A stretch of DNA of 64,000 nt from Paenochrobactrum glaciei (GTDB lineage: Bacteria; Pseudomonadota; Alphaproteobacteria; Rhizobiales; Rhizobiaceae), in the NCBI RefSeq assembly GCF_039522165.1, contig NZ_BAAADE010000001.1, positions 496,001-560,000 on the forward strand, read 5' to 3'. Positions within the stretch are counted from its first letter, which is position 1; each line of letters starts with the position of its first letter. This document shows, piece after piece, positions 34,302 to 42,503 of the stretch. The position numbers were made by a program, and so were the translations under genes. Under the pieces are notes generated by a model. That model was not told the origin of the DNA. It did no database searches and saw nothing but the letters and a program-made list of their open reading frames with translations.

Positions 34302-34720
34302 GCCAATCCTCATTAAACAAACTGCAAGGAACCCGTTTAGAACAGATCCGAGATTGATGAGCCGTCATCATTTTAAAAATTGCCGGATCATTTGCCCACA
34401 TATTTAAAATGACAATTTATAGTTTCACGTCTGCTCCTCTAACGCATGGCGGCACGCATGTCACGCCTGCATGCAAACTCAGCGCTTGCGATAACTAAAA
34501 AATTACAAAAAAGCCGATGATTCTACGAAGGTTTCAAAGAAAACCGCCATTATTTTTCATAAAGCTGACATGTTTAAGCGGCTTAATAAGCAGGCTGAAA
34601 TATGGCTTGATAGTTTGAAAAGCGACCCGCGCACCCCATAATTTACAAGGTGACGGCAGACTTGCAAAAACAGAAATGAGAATTTTGCATTTCTTTCTTA
34701 ATCATAAACGCTTCCCGACC
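34302..34720. other. Intergenic region upstream of the groESL promoter
   Basis: About 420 bases without a supported gene. I found only short ORFs without ribosome sites and AT-rich stretches. Divergent promoters for the HAD-ribF unit and groESL must lie here or just beside it. Confidence 0.5.
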
Positions 34721-34749
34721 TTGACATTAAAACAGGTCATTTCTATCTA
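34721..34749 (+). promoter_or_regulatory. groESL promoter
   Basis: A consensus TTGACA (34721-34726) is separated by 17 bases from TATCTA (34744-34749). It lies immediately before the CIRCE operator, which would cover the transcription start. Confidence 0.8.
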
Positions 34750-34758
34750 TTTAGCAGG

Positions 34759-34785
34759 TTAGCACTCGGGGAGACTGAGTGCTAA
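34759..34785 (+). promoter_or_regulatory. CIRCE operator (HrcA binding site)
   Basis: The perfect inverted repeat TTAGCACTC-N9-GAGTGCTAA is the HrcA operator consensus. It means groESL is repressed by HrcA at normal temperature and released when GroE is titrated by unfolded protein. It lies 58 bases before groES. Confidence 0.98.
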
Positions 34786-34843
34786 TACCGTGGATCATAA
34801 GGTCCATGGAGGGGTTCAACTTTAATTTTTAAGGGTTTAGATC

Positions 34844-35140
34844 ATGGCTGAGACCAATTTCCGCCCACTTCACGATCGCGTTGTTGTCCGTCGTGTTGAG
34901 TCGGAAGCAAAAACCGCTGGCGGCATCATCATTCCTGATTCCGCAAAAGAAAAGCCATCAGAAGGCGTTGTTGTCTCTGTAGGTTCCGGCACACGTGATG
35001 AAGCCGGCAAGCTGGTTGCACTGGACGTTAAAGCTGGTGACAAAGTTCTGTTCGGCAAGTGGTCCGGCACAGAAGTCAAGATCGGCGGCGAAGACCTGCT
35101 GATCATGAAAGAATCCGACATTCTGGGTATCCTCGGCTAA
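34844..35140 (+). CDS. groES: Co-chaperonin GroES (Hsp10)
   Basis: 98 residues forming the heptameric lid of the GroEL chamber. FRPLHDRVVVRRVESEAKTAGGIIIPD is the GroES signature with the mobile loop (TAGGIIIPD), and the end reads LLIMKESDILGIL. It is first gene of the HrcA-controlled operon, 116 bases before groEL. Confidence 0.98.
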   Translation: MAETNFRPLHDRVVVRRVESEAKTAGGIIIPDSAKEKPSEGVVVSVGSGTRDEAGKLVALDVKAGDKVLFGKWSGTEVKIGGEDLLIMKESDILGILG

Positions 35141-35256
35141 TTCATCTGCGCAGTGCATTGCTTGATGCACCCTGATGAACGCCGGTATTTTTGCCGGCAG
35201 TTGAGATATTCGATTTAACCACCAATCTGACCGGGACAATTCCCAGGAGATATAAA

Positions 35257-36900
35257 ATGGCTGCTAAAGAAGTAAAATTCGGTCGTTCAGCGCGCGAAAA
35301 AATGTTGCGCGGCGTCGACATCCTTGCAGATGCTGTAAAAGTAACACTCGGCCCTAAAGGTCGTAACGTTGTTATCGACAAATCCTTCGGTGCTCCACGC
35401 ATCACCAAAGACGGTGTATCGGTTGCTAAAGAAGTAGAACTTGAAGACAAGTTCGAAAACATGGGCGCACAGATGCTGCGCGAAGTAGCTTCCAAGACCA
35501 ATGACACAGCTGGTGACGGTACAACAACCGCTACCGTTCTGGGTCAGGCTATTGTTCAGGAAGGCGCAAAAGCTGTTGCTGCCGGCATGAACCCAATGGA
35601 TCTGAAGCGCGGTATTGATCTGGCAGTAACTGAAGTTGTTGCAAACCTTCTCGGCAAAGCCAAGAAGATCAACACTTCTGAAGAAGTTGCTCAGGTTGGC
35701 ACCATCTCCGCAAACGGCGAAGCAGAAATCGGTCAGATGATCGCTGAAGCCATGCAGAAAGTTGGCAACGAAGGCGTTATCACTGTTGAAGAAGCTAAAA
35801 CTGCTGAAACAGAGCTCGAAGTTGTTGAAGGTATGCAGTTCGACCGCGGTTACCTGTCCCCTTACTTCGTAACCAACCCGGAAAAAATGATTGCAGATCT
35901 GGAAGATGCATACATCCTTCTGCATGAAAAGAAGCTTTCCAACCTTCAGGCTCTTCTGCCGGTTCTCGAAGCTGTTGTTCAGACCTCCAAGCCACTCGTC
36001 ATCATCGCTGAAGACGTAGAAGGCGAAGCACTGGCAACTCTGGTTGTTAACAAGCTGCGCGGCGGCCTGAAAATTGCTGCTGTTAAGGCTCCGGGCTTTG
36101 GCGATCGTCGTAAGGCAATGCTCGAAGATATCGCTATCCTCACCGGTGGTCAGGTTATCTCCGAAGATCTCGGCATCAAGCTGGAATCCGTAACCCTCGA
36201 CATGCTTGGCCGTGCGAAGAAAGTTGCAATCAGCAAAGAAACCACCACTGTCGTTGACGGTGCAGGTGCAAAAGCTGAAATCGAAGCCCGCGTTGGCCAG
36301 ATCAAGCAGCAGATCGAAGAAACCACTTCTGACTACGACCGTGAAAAGCTGCAGGAACGTCTTGCTAAGCTTGCTGGCGGTGTTGCAGTTATCCGCGTTG
36401 GCGGTGCAACTGAAGTTGAAGTTAAAGAACGCAAAGACCGCGTTGACGATGCTCTGAACGCAACCCGTGCGGCTGTTGAAGAAGGTATCGTACCAGGTGG
36501 TGGTACTGCATTGCTTCGCGCTTCTGCAAACATCACTGCAAAAGGCATCAATGCTGACCAGGAAGCTGGTATCAACATCGTTCGTCGCGCTCTGCAGGCT
36601 CCTGCTCGTCAGATCACCACAAACGCCGGTGAAGAAGCATCTGTTATCGTTGGCAAAATCCTCGAAAACGCTTCTGAAACCTTTGGTTACAACACTGCAA
36701 CCAACGAATATGGCGATCTGATCAAAGCTGGTGTTGTTGATCCGGTTAAGGTTGTTCGTACTGCTCTTCAGAACGCAGCTTCTATCGCTGGCCTGATGAT
36801 CACCACTGAAGCCATGATTGCTGAACTGCCGAAGAAAGACGGCGGCATGCCAGCAATGCCAGGCGGTGGCATGGGCGGCATGGGCGGCATGGACTTCTAA
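35257..36900 (+). CDS. groEL: Chaperonin GroEL (Hsp60)
   Basis: 547 residues from ATG 35257, preceded by CAGGAGAT; the open frame back to 35191 is leader. It is the ATP-driven folding chamber. GPKGRNVVIDKSFGAP and NDTAGDGTTTATVL (ATP site) are present, with KAPGFGDRRKAMLEDIA in the apical domain, and the C-terminus ends in the usual GGM-rich tail. Codon use is strongly biased (GTT, GCT, CTG; AAG-rich), as expected for very high expression and visibly different from neighbours. The operon is closed by a terminator. Confidence 0.99.
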   Translation: MAAKEVKFGRSAREKMLRGVDILADAVKVTLGPKGRNVVIDKSFGAPRITKDGVSVAKEVELEDKFENMGAQMLREVASKTNDTAGDGTTTATVLGQAIVQEGAKAVAAGMNPMDLKRGIDLAVTEVVANLLGKAKKINTSEEVAQVGTISANGEAEIGQMIAEAMQKVGNEGVITVEEAKTAETELEVVEGMQFDRGYLSPYFVTNPEKMIADLEDAYILLHEKKLSNLQALLPVLEAVVQTSKPLVIIAEDVEGEALATLVVNKLRGGLKIAAVKAPGFGDRRKAMLEDIAILTGGQVISEDLGIKLESVTLDMLGRAKKVAISKETTTVVDGAGAKAEIEARVGQIKQQIEETTSDYDREKLQERLAKLAGGVAVIRVGGATEVEVKERKDRVDDALNATRAAVEEGIVPGGGTALLRASANITAKGINADQEAGINIVRRALQAPARQITTNAGEEASVIVGKILENASETFGYNTATNEYGDLIKAGVVDPVKVVRTALQNAASIAGLMITTEAMIAELPKKDGGMPAMPGGGMGGMGGMDF

Positions 36901-36928
36901 TCAGTCCTGCTTCCAATCACTTACAAAG

Positions 36929-36957
36929 AAGCCCCGGAGCAATCCGGGGCTTTTTTT
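36929..36957 (+). terminator. groESL terminator
   Basis: A perfect 10-bp stem AAGCCCCGGA / TCCGGGGCTT (36929-36938 with 36943-36952), with a 4-base loop and a run of seven T, about 30 bases after the groEL stop. Confidence 0.93.
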
Positions 36958-37229
36958 ATGTCACTGATTCTACAAATGAATTTTTGAACTTGCTGATAAA
37001 TCACTACGCAGAGTTGATATGCATAGATGCAATGCGCGCAGTTAGATTTATTTTTAATGGTCGCGTTACCATGAGGGGTAGTTTCTTCAAAGAAACTTAT
37101 AAACTTTGCCCCAATCCCACAGAGTTGTGATTGCGCATAGTTTTAAAACATGCTCTGTCTTATGAGTGAGATATGTACATATATGAATTTCCCATCCCCC
37201 CACTTTTAAGGGAAGTTCATTCTCACATT
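36958..37229. other. Non-coding gap after groESL
   Basis: No gene of normal size is seen. It holds a small self-complementary GTTTCTT-CA-AAGAAAC (about 37081-37096) and AT-rich sequence leading to the hairpin at 37230. Confidence 0.4.
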
Positions 37230-37264
37230 GGAAAGGCAGGCCTTAAGTGCCTGTCTTTCCTTTT
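37230..37264. terminator. Hairpin between the groESL gap and the HxlR gene
   Basis: A 12-bp stem with one G:T (37230-37241 with 37249-37260) is followed by TTTT on plus. On minus it lies 30 bases past the HxlR stop but has no T run there. It could end an unseen plus-strand RNA or serve the HxlR gene. Confidence 0.5.
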
Positions 37265-37292
37265 AAAAACATAAGTCATTTCATAAAAACGC

Positions 37293-37685
37293 TTATTCGG
37301 CCGCCTGTGCACATTCAGGGTTTTGCGCTGCATCATATTGCAAACGCGCATTTTTGACCCTTTGCTCATTGGCAATTGCCCATGCACTTAAACCGCGCAC
37401 CGGTACAAGCAAATCACAGCCCAGATCAGTCAGTTGATATTCAACTTTCGCTGGCACGCCCGGATAAACCGTACGCAGCACAAAGCCGTCGCGCTCCAGC
37501 GAGCGTAGTGTTGTCGTCAGCATCTTTTGCGAGATGCCGGTTACCGTGCGCCGCAACTCGTTAAAGCGCATTGGCCCATTGCCAAGATAACTCACAACAA
37601 GCACAGTCCATTTGTCACCAACACGCGATAAAATCTCGGTGACGGCCTGACAGGCAGGTGTAACTTTAAATAATTCAGGTTTCAA
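37293..37685 (-). CDS. HxlR family transcriptional regulator
   Basis: 130 residues from the TTG at 37685, supported by a perfect AAGGAGG seven bases before it; the ATG at 37709 has no ribosome site. The winged-helix HxlR pattern is clear: ILSRVGDKWTVLVVSYLGNGPMRFNELRRTVTGISQKMLTTTLRSLERDGFV, with one N-terminal Cys (PACQAVTEIL) at the position used for thiol/quinone sensing in several HxlR proteins. It is divergent from the FMN reductase gene and probably controls it, as often seen with quinone- or nitroreductase-type genes. Confidence 0.9.
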   Translation of the reverse strand: MKPELFKVTPACQAVTEILSRVGDKWTVLVVSYLGNGPMRFNELRRTVTGISQKMLTTTLRSLERDGFVLRTVYPGVPAKVEYQLTDLGCDLLVPVRGLSAWAIANEQRVKNARLQYDAAQNPECAQAAE

Positions 37686-37713
37686 AAAAGTGCCTCCTTG
37701 CCGATACATGTTA

Positions 37714-37746
37714 GTTACTTATATAGAGCAAGTTACCATTGGTTAC
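37714..37746. promoter_or_regulatory. Three GTTAC repeats between the HxlR gene and the FMN reductase
   Basis: GTTAC occurs at 37714-37718, 37732-37736 and 37742-37746, around a TATATAG element. It is a candidate operator for the divergent regulator; no exact dyad is seen. Confidence 0.4.
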
Positions 37747-37869
37747 CAGAGCCATTCAGTTTCCACAAACCGGACAGGCCCACACTAATGTAAGATTTTA
37801 CGTATTTGCGGTGAACAAGCACTCCAATGCGTCACCGCCAATATCTGGCTCAACGATGAGGTTATTTAA

Positions 37870-38430
37870 ATGAGCAAACTTAAAGTCGCCGTTATCATTG
37901 GCAGCACCCGTACAGAACGTTTTGCGCCAACCCCTGCCAAGTGGTTTGCAGAAATTGCAGCACAGCGCTCTGATCTCGAAGTTGAGGTCATCGACGTTGC
38001 AGACTACCCGATGGGTTTCTATGGCGATCCTTCAACTACAGAAGCTCAGAACCAGGCTGCTGAAAACTGGAAAACCAAACTGCGCTCATTCGATGCCTAT
38101 GTGCTCACTGTTGCAGAATACAACCACGCCCCTACCGGTGTTTTGAAAAACGCCATTGACCATGGTGACTGGATCCAGAAGCCAATGGGCTTTGTCGGTT
38201 ACGGCGGTGTTGGTGGTGCGCGCGCTGTTGAACATCTGCGTCAGATTGCAGTTGAAATGACCTCCATGTCTGTCAAAACCGGCGTCCATATTCTGTTCCC
38301 GGAATATCTGGCCATCGTTAAAGGCGAAAAGACACTTAACGAATTTGCCCATCTCAATGATGCAGCAAACACCATGCTTGATCAGCTGCAGTGGTGGGGT
38401 TCAGCTCTTAAAGACGCCCGTTCTAAATAA
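37870..38430 (+). CDS. NADPH-dependent FMN reductase family protein
   Basis: 186 residues with a flavodoxin-like fold: VAVIIGSTRTERFAPTPAKW is the FMN phosphate-binding loop, and VLTVAEYNHAPTGVLKNAIDH and PMGFVGYGGVGGARAVEHLR are family motifs of the NADPH-dependent FMN/azo/quinone reductases (SsuE/ChrR-like). It probably reduces quinones, azo compounds or free FMN in the cytosol as a detoxifying enzyme. The divergent HxlR regulator suggests induction by electrophiles. A large hairpin follows the stop. Confidence 0.88.
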   Translation: MSKLKVAVIIGSTRTERFAPTPAKWFAEIAAQRSDLEVEVIDVADYPMGFYGDPSTTEAQNQAAENWKTKLRSFDAYVLTVAEYNHAPTGVLKNAIDHGDWIQKPMGFVGYGGVGGARAVEHLRQIAVEMTSMSVKTGVHILFPEYLAIVKGEKTLNEFAHLNDAANTMLDQLQWWGSALKDARSK

Positions 38431-38437
38431 AATATAA

Positions 38438-38487
38438 TGGAGCAAGCCGGATAAAGCACTTCAATTTGGAGTGAACCGGCTTGCTCT
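38438..38487 (+). terminator. Two-level hairpin after the FMN reductase
   Basis: GAGCAAGCCGG / CCGGCTTGCTC (38440-38450 with 38476-38486) form an 11-bp outer stem, with a possible inner CACT/AGTG pair. There is no T run of note (CTTCG follows), so it may act as a processing or stabilising hairpin. Confidence 0.5.
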
Positions 38488-38538
38488 TCGCATATTCTCG
38501 CTTATGTTCTTAATTAAAGAGACTGAAGGAGAAACTGC

Positions 38539-38787
38539 ATGCGCAAAGAACATCCGATCAGCACAGCCCCGCAAGACGGCACCAAAATTTTGGTGCAGTG
38601 GATTGACGAAGACGATCAGACCAATGAGTCGGTCGCACAATTTCGCGCTTTGGATCGGCTACGATCAGGCGGCGGAGACTGGGATGAAAATGACACCGGC
38701 TGGTGGATTTTCACCGACAGCAAAACCCAGAAAAAGATCGAACCGGTTTTATGGATTACCGAGGATGAGGATAATCAAGAAGCCTGA
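38539..38787 (+). CDS. Small conserved acidic protein (82 aa), unknown function
   Basis: An AAGGAG ribosome site stands seven bases before the ATG. The product begins MRKEHPISTAPQDGTKILVQW, a phrase (PISTAPQDGTxIL) that recurs in short proteins of Alphaproteobacteria and their phages. It contains a Gly/Asp/Trp-rich middle (GGGDWDENDTGWWIF) and ends acidic. No membrane segment or catalytic motif is visible. It lies between the FMN reductase and fumC as its own unit. Confidence 0.75.
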   Translation: MRKEHPISTAPQDGTKILVQWIDEDDQTNESVAQFRALDRLRSGGGDWDENDTGWWIFTDSKTQKKIEPVLWITEDEDNQEA

Positions 38788-38911
38788 TCCCAAGCGGCTT
38801 TATCTTGGTTCTTTTCCCCCACCGTCCATTTCGGCTTTATGTCCCATGCGATAAAACCGGCGCATGGAAACAATCCCACATCTAAATCAGATGAGAAAAC
38901 GGAGTTCCTGA

Positions 38912-40312
38912 ATGACTGCTACCCGTGTTGAAACCGATAGTTTTGGTCCGATTGAAGTTGCTCAGGATCGATATTGGGGCGCACAAACAGAACGCTCTTT
39001 GCATAATTTCAAGATCGGCGGCGAACGCCTGCCGCTCCCCCTCATCCATGCTCTAGGCATTGTCAAACAGGCAGCAGCTGAAACCAATATGGAACTCGGC
39101 AAACTGGATCCGGTCTTGGGTCGCGTTATCACCATTGCCGCAGCGGAAGTCGTCAACGGCAATTTTGATGATCATTTCCCGCTCGTTGTCTGGCAGACCG
39201 GCTCCGGCACGCAATCCAATATGAACGCCAATGAAGTGATCTCCAACCGCGCCATCGAATTGATGGGCGGTGAAATGGGCAGCAAAAAACCTGTCCACCC
39301 GAATGATCATGTCAATATGAGCCAGTCGTCGAATGATACATTCCCGACCGCCATTCACATTGCGACAGCCATGGAAACAGTCAACAAGCTGTTACCGTCG
39401 CTTGAATATCTGACCAAACATCTCAAAGACAAAGAAAATGCCTTTGCGAAGATTATCAAGATCGGCCGTACCCATACACAGGATGCAACCCCTGTTACAC
39501 TCGGTCAGGAATTTTCCGGCTATCGTGCAGCGCTTGAATATGCCCAACACCGCATTAAACAGAGCCTTGAAGATGTGATGTTGCTGGCACAGGGCGGCAC
39601 AGCAGTCGGCACAGGTCTTAATGCACCGGAAGGTTTCGACACAGGTTTTGCCGATGCTGTTTCAACCATTACCGGTTTAAGTTTTAAAACCGCCCCGAAC
39701 AAATTTGAAGCGCTTGCCAGTCATGGCGCAATTGTGCAATTCCACGGTGCGCTCAACGCACTGGCGGCTGATCTCTTTAAAATTGCCAATGATATCCGCT
39801 TTCTGGGTTCCGGCCCACGCTCCGGTCTTGGCGAATTGAAACTGCCGGAAAATGAGCCGGGCTCATCAATCATGCCGGGTAAGGTGAATCCGACACAGGC
39901 CGAAGCACTGACTATGGTTGCGACACAGGTTTTTGGCAACAATACCACTGTAAGCGTTGCTGCCAGTCAGGGACATTTTGAGTTGAATGTGTTCAAGCCG
40001 GTTATCATCTTCAATGTACTACAATCGATCCGCCTGCTCACTGATGCAATGCGTTCTTTTGCCGATCATTGTATCGCCGGTATTGAAGCTGATGAAACCC
40101 GAATTCAGGCACTACTTGAACAATCATTGATGCTTGTGACAGCGCTTGCTCCGGCGATCGGTTATGATAATGCCGCAAAAATTGCAAAGACTGCCCATGT
40201 CAACGGCACGACTTTGCGTGAGGAAGCATTAAAAAGCGGGCTTGTTTCAGAAAGCGATTATGATCGTCTTGTGCGCCCTGAAGATATGCTGGCGCCAACG
40301 CCAAAAAAATGA
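38912..40312 (+). CDS. fumC: Fumarate hydratase, class II
   Basis: 466 residues, the iron-independent tetrameric fumarase of the TCA cycle. Signatures: TGSGTQSNMNANEVISNRA, NDHVNMSQSSNDTFPTA, GRTHTQDATPVTLGQEF and the superfamily loop GSSIMPGKVNPTQAE with the catalytic serine. GGAG before ATG 38912 sets the start. Single-gene unit followed by a perfect hairpin at 40328. Confidence 0.97.
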   Translation: MTATRVETDSFGPIEVAQDRYWGAQTERSLHNFKIGGERLPLPLIHALGIVKQAAAETNMELGKLDPVLGRVITIAAAEVVNGNFDDHFPLVVWQTGSGTQSNMNANEVISNRAIELMGGEMGSKKPVHPNDHVNMSQSSNDTFPTAIHIATAMETVNKLLPSLEYLTKHLKDKENAFAKIIKIGRTHTQDATPVTLGQEFSGYRAALEYAQHRIKQSLEDVMLLAQGGTAVGTGLNAPEGFDTGFADAVSTITGLSFKTAPNKFEALASHGAIVQFHGALNALAADLFKIANDIRFLGSGPRSGLGELKLPENEPGSSIMPGKVNPTQAEALTMVATQVFGNNTTVSVAASQGHFELNVFKPVIIFNVLQSIRLLTDAMRSFADHCIAGIEADETRIQALLEQSLMLVTALAPAIGYDNAAKIAKTAHVNGTTLREEALKSGLVSESDYDRLVRPEDMLAPTPKK

Positions 40313-40327
40313 GATGATTTGTAGGTT

Positions 40328-40357
40328 CAGCGCGGCTTTACGGTAAAAGCCGCGCTG
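40328..40357 (+). terminator. Probable fumC terminator hairpin
   Basis: CAGCGCGGCTTT (40328-40339) pairs with AAAGCCGCGCTG (40346-40357), a 12-bp perfect stem 15 bases past the fumC stop. There is no T run after it, so termination may be inefficient. Confidence 0.55.
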
Positions 40358-40455
40358 TATCGTTCACAAAATAGATACAATCAGTCGACCAAGCACTGAC
40401 TTTAATGGACAGCATACAAGGTGTATTTAATCTGTAATTACAAACGGAGATACCT

Positions 40456-40869
40456 ATGTCATTCCAAAGTGAAACTGCAAATTCCGGCCTTAACAGCATT
40501 GCTGTTCTTATCGGTCGTGTTTTTATTTCCATCCTGTTTATTCTTGCCGGTTGGGCAAAACTGACCGCAATCAGCGGTACTGCCGGATATTTTGGTTCAC
40601 TCGGCCTGCCGATGCCAACTGTCACCGCCGTTCTGGTTGGCTTGATTGAGTTCCTCGGTGGTCTTGCCATTCTCGTCGGCTTCCAGACACGCATTGCTGC
40701 TGTGATTGTTGCTCTCTTCACCATCGGCGCAACCTTGGTGGCGCATATGGATTTCTCCGATGGCCTCAATGTCATGATGGCACAGAAAAATCTGGCAATT
40801 GCCGGTGGTCTTCTGGCGCTCGCAGCATATGGCGCCGGCAGCTATTCGGTTGACGCAAAACTGCGTTAG
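40456..40869 (+). CDS. DoxX family membrane protein
   Basis: 137 residues with four hydrophobic segments; RVFISILFILAGWAKLTAISGTAGYF and VGLIEFLGGLAILVGFQTRIAAV are the DoxX/TQO small-subunit family patterns. Members are inner-membrane proteins connected with quinone, thiosulfate or oxidative stress metabolism, mostly unproven. GGAG before ATG 40456. It stands alone; the stop codon sits inside the first arm of a long palindrome. Confidence 0.88.
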   Translation: MSFQSETANSGLNSIAVLIGRVFISILFILAGWAKLTAISGTAGYFGSLGLPMPTVTAVLVGLIEFLGGLAILVGFQTRIAAVIVALFTIGATLVAHMDFSDGLNVMMAQKNLAIAGGLLALAAYGAGSYSVDAKLR

Positions 40870-40918
40870 AGCATAATTCCTTAAACTTAAATCAGTTTAA
40901 GGTAAAATTATGCTCTAA
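40866..40918. repeat. Palindromic element 1 (TTAGAGCATAATT... arms)
   Basis: Left arm 40866-40887 and right arm 40894-40918 are complementary over 22 bases apart from a three-base insertion in the right arm, with a 6-base loop. The arms begin TTAGAGC and end GCTCTAA. AT-rich, it may serve as terminator for doxX. Confidence 0.8.
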
Positions 40919-40928
40919 TTTTAAAGTG

Positions 40929-40968
40929 TTAGAGCGCCGTGTGCCAAGTCTGGCACACGGCGCTCTAA
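40929..40968. repeat. Palindromic element 2 (18-bp perfect arms)
   Basis: TTAGAGCGCCGTGTGCCA (40929-40946), loop AGTC, then its exact complement to 40968. It shares the TTAGAGC/GCTCTAA ends with element 1, ten bases upstream, but is GC-rich inside. It looks like an intergenic palindromic repeat of the Hyphomicrobiales type. Confidence 0.85.
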
Positions 40969-41083
40969 TCAAATCCCCCGTCTGACATTTTAAGAAGCCG
41001 AGCCTTACCCGTACAGCTTTTTAGCATTTACTTATATATAAAAACGACTTATTTCTATCAGTGTTCAAACTATATCCGGCATG

Positions 41084-41121
41084 AAAGCCGCAGCAAATTT
41101 ATATTCTATCCGGCTTTTTTT
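41084..41121 (+). terminator. Terminator-like hairpin in the gluP leader
   Basis: AAAGCCG (41084-41090) can pair with CGGCTTT (41111-41117), followed by T to 41121, 90 bases before gluP. An alternative CGGC (41077-41080) competes for GCCG (41087-41090), so a read-through switch is conceivable. Confidence 0.35.
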
Positions 41122-41210
41122 CATGCCGCTCAGGCTCTGTCTGATTTTATTTTTAAATACGCATAGCGCCTGTCAGGGCATATTTTTTAATTTATTTAAC
41201 AGAGATTATT

Positions 41211-42452
41211 ATGGCTCTTTCACCAGCACCACATGGCCAGCTCAATGCGGCTGCCCCTCCCCATGAAAATTACACCTCCGCACTATCAAGTTTGGCGGCA
41301 TTATTCTTTTTATTCGGCTTCATCACCTGTTTAAATGATATTCTCATTCCGCATTTAAAGGGCGTTTTTCAGTTGAATTACACCCAGACAATGCTGATCC
41401 AGTTTTGTTATTTCGGCGCATATTTTATTGTCTCGGTTCCTGCCAGTGCCCTCATCAGCCGCATTTCTTACAAATGGGGAATTGTAGTCGGCTTACTTAT
41501 GGCAGCACTTGGTTGCGTCTTATTCATTCCGGCCGCCTCCTATAAAATTTACGAACTCTTTTTAGGAGCACTCTTTGTGCTGGCTTCCGGCGTTACTATT
41601 TTGCAGGTCGCAGCTAATCCTTACATCACCATTCTGGGCACACAAGAAACAGCTGCAAGCCGCCTGAGCCTGACACAAGCCTTCAATTCGCTGGGTACCA
41701 CCATTGCACCGTTTTTCGGCTCATATCTGATTTTATCAGCCGTTGTCACCGATGCAGAAACCACCGCATCTGCTGATAGTGTGCGTTTTCCTTATCTGCT
41801 GCTGAGCCTTGCTTTATTGCTGCTCGCCATCATCTTTGCTGTCTTAAAACTGCCGGATGTGCGGCGAAAAATCGAAGTGCAAGAGGTAGCTGAAGGCTCG
41901 GCATGGCATTACCGCCATTTGCTTTTAGGTACATTGGGTATTTTTCTTTATGTCGGCGCAGAAGTCAGTATCGGCAGCTTTCTGGTCAATTTTTTAAACT
42001 TGCCTGAAATTGCCGGTCTACCGGAAAACCAAGCCGCACATTATGTTTCATTCTATTGGGGCGGTGCCATGCTTGGCCGCTTTATTGGCTCGGCCGTTAT
42101 GCGCTATGCGGACAGCCGAAAAGTGCTTGCCTTCAATGCTTCGATGGCAATTTTACTCTTGTTTGTCACTGTGCTCACCAATGGCTCACTGGCGATGTGG
42201 GCGGTATTATCGATTGGCCTGTTCAACTCAATCATGTTTCCGACTATTTTCAGCCTTGCCGTTAATGGCTTAGGTAAACATACCAGCAAAGCCTCCGGCA
42301 TTATATGTCTGGCCATTGTTGGCGGTACAATTGTGCCACTCATGCAAGGCATGATTGCTGACTATATCGGCGTGCAGCTGGCCTATATCATGCCCGTCAT
42401 TTGCTATATTTATATCGGCTATTATGCATTGATCGGCAGCAAACCTGCTTGA
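41211..42452 (+). CDS. gluP: Glucose/galactose MFS transporter (GluP/FucP type)
   Basis: 413 residues with 12 hydrophobic segments. It belongs to the fucose/galactose/glucose:H+ symporter branch: FFLFGFITCLNDILIPHLKGVF, QAANPY-like VAANPYITILG, and LTQAFNSLGTTIAPFFGSYL are its hallmark motifs. Brucella GluP, a glucose/galactose importer, is nearly the same length. It should bring hexoses across the inner membrane with protons. The ATG at 41211 has only CAGAG upstream. The 340-base region before it carries two palindromes and a terminator-like hairpin. Confidence 0.9.
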   Translation: MALSPAPHGQLNAAAPPHENYTSALSSLAALFFLFGFITCLNDILIPHLKGVFQLNYTQTMLIQFCYFGAYFIVSVPASALISRISYKWGIVVGLLMAALGCVLFIPAASYKIYELFLGALFVLASGVTILQVAANPYITILGTQETAASRLSLTQAFNSLGTTIAPFFGSYLILSAVVTDAETTASADSVRFPYLLLSLALLLLAIIFAVLKLPDVRRKIEVQEVAEGSAWHYRHLLLGTLGIFLYVGAEVSIGSFLVNFLNLPEIAGLPENQAAHYVSFYWGGAMLGRFIGSAVMRYADSRKVLAFNASMAILLLFVTVLTNGSLAMWAVLSIGLFNSIMFPTIFSLAVNGLGKHTSKASGIICLAIVGGTIVPLMQGMIADYIGVQLAYIMPVICYIYIGYYALIGSKPA

Positions 42453-42457
42453 AACAA

Positions 42458-42486
42458 AAAAGCCGGTCTCAAAAGACCGGCTTTTC
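42458..42486. terminator. Bidirectional terminator between gluP and hisG
   Basis: A 12-bp perfect stem AAAAGCCGGTCT / AGACCGGCTTTT (42458-42469 with 42474-42485), A-rich left and T-rich right, serving the convergent gluP and his transcripts. Confidence 0.88.
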
Positions 42487-42503
42487 ATCATTATCCTGCT
42501 GGA

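Noticed and set aside
34409..34498. 29-aa ORF in the gap before groES
   Set aside because: No ribosome site, no conserved pattern, ordinary AT-rich intergenic sequence.
41081..41266. 61-aa ORF before gluP
   Set aside because: It overlaps the gluP start and contains the leader hairpin; composition is not protein-like.
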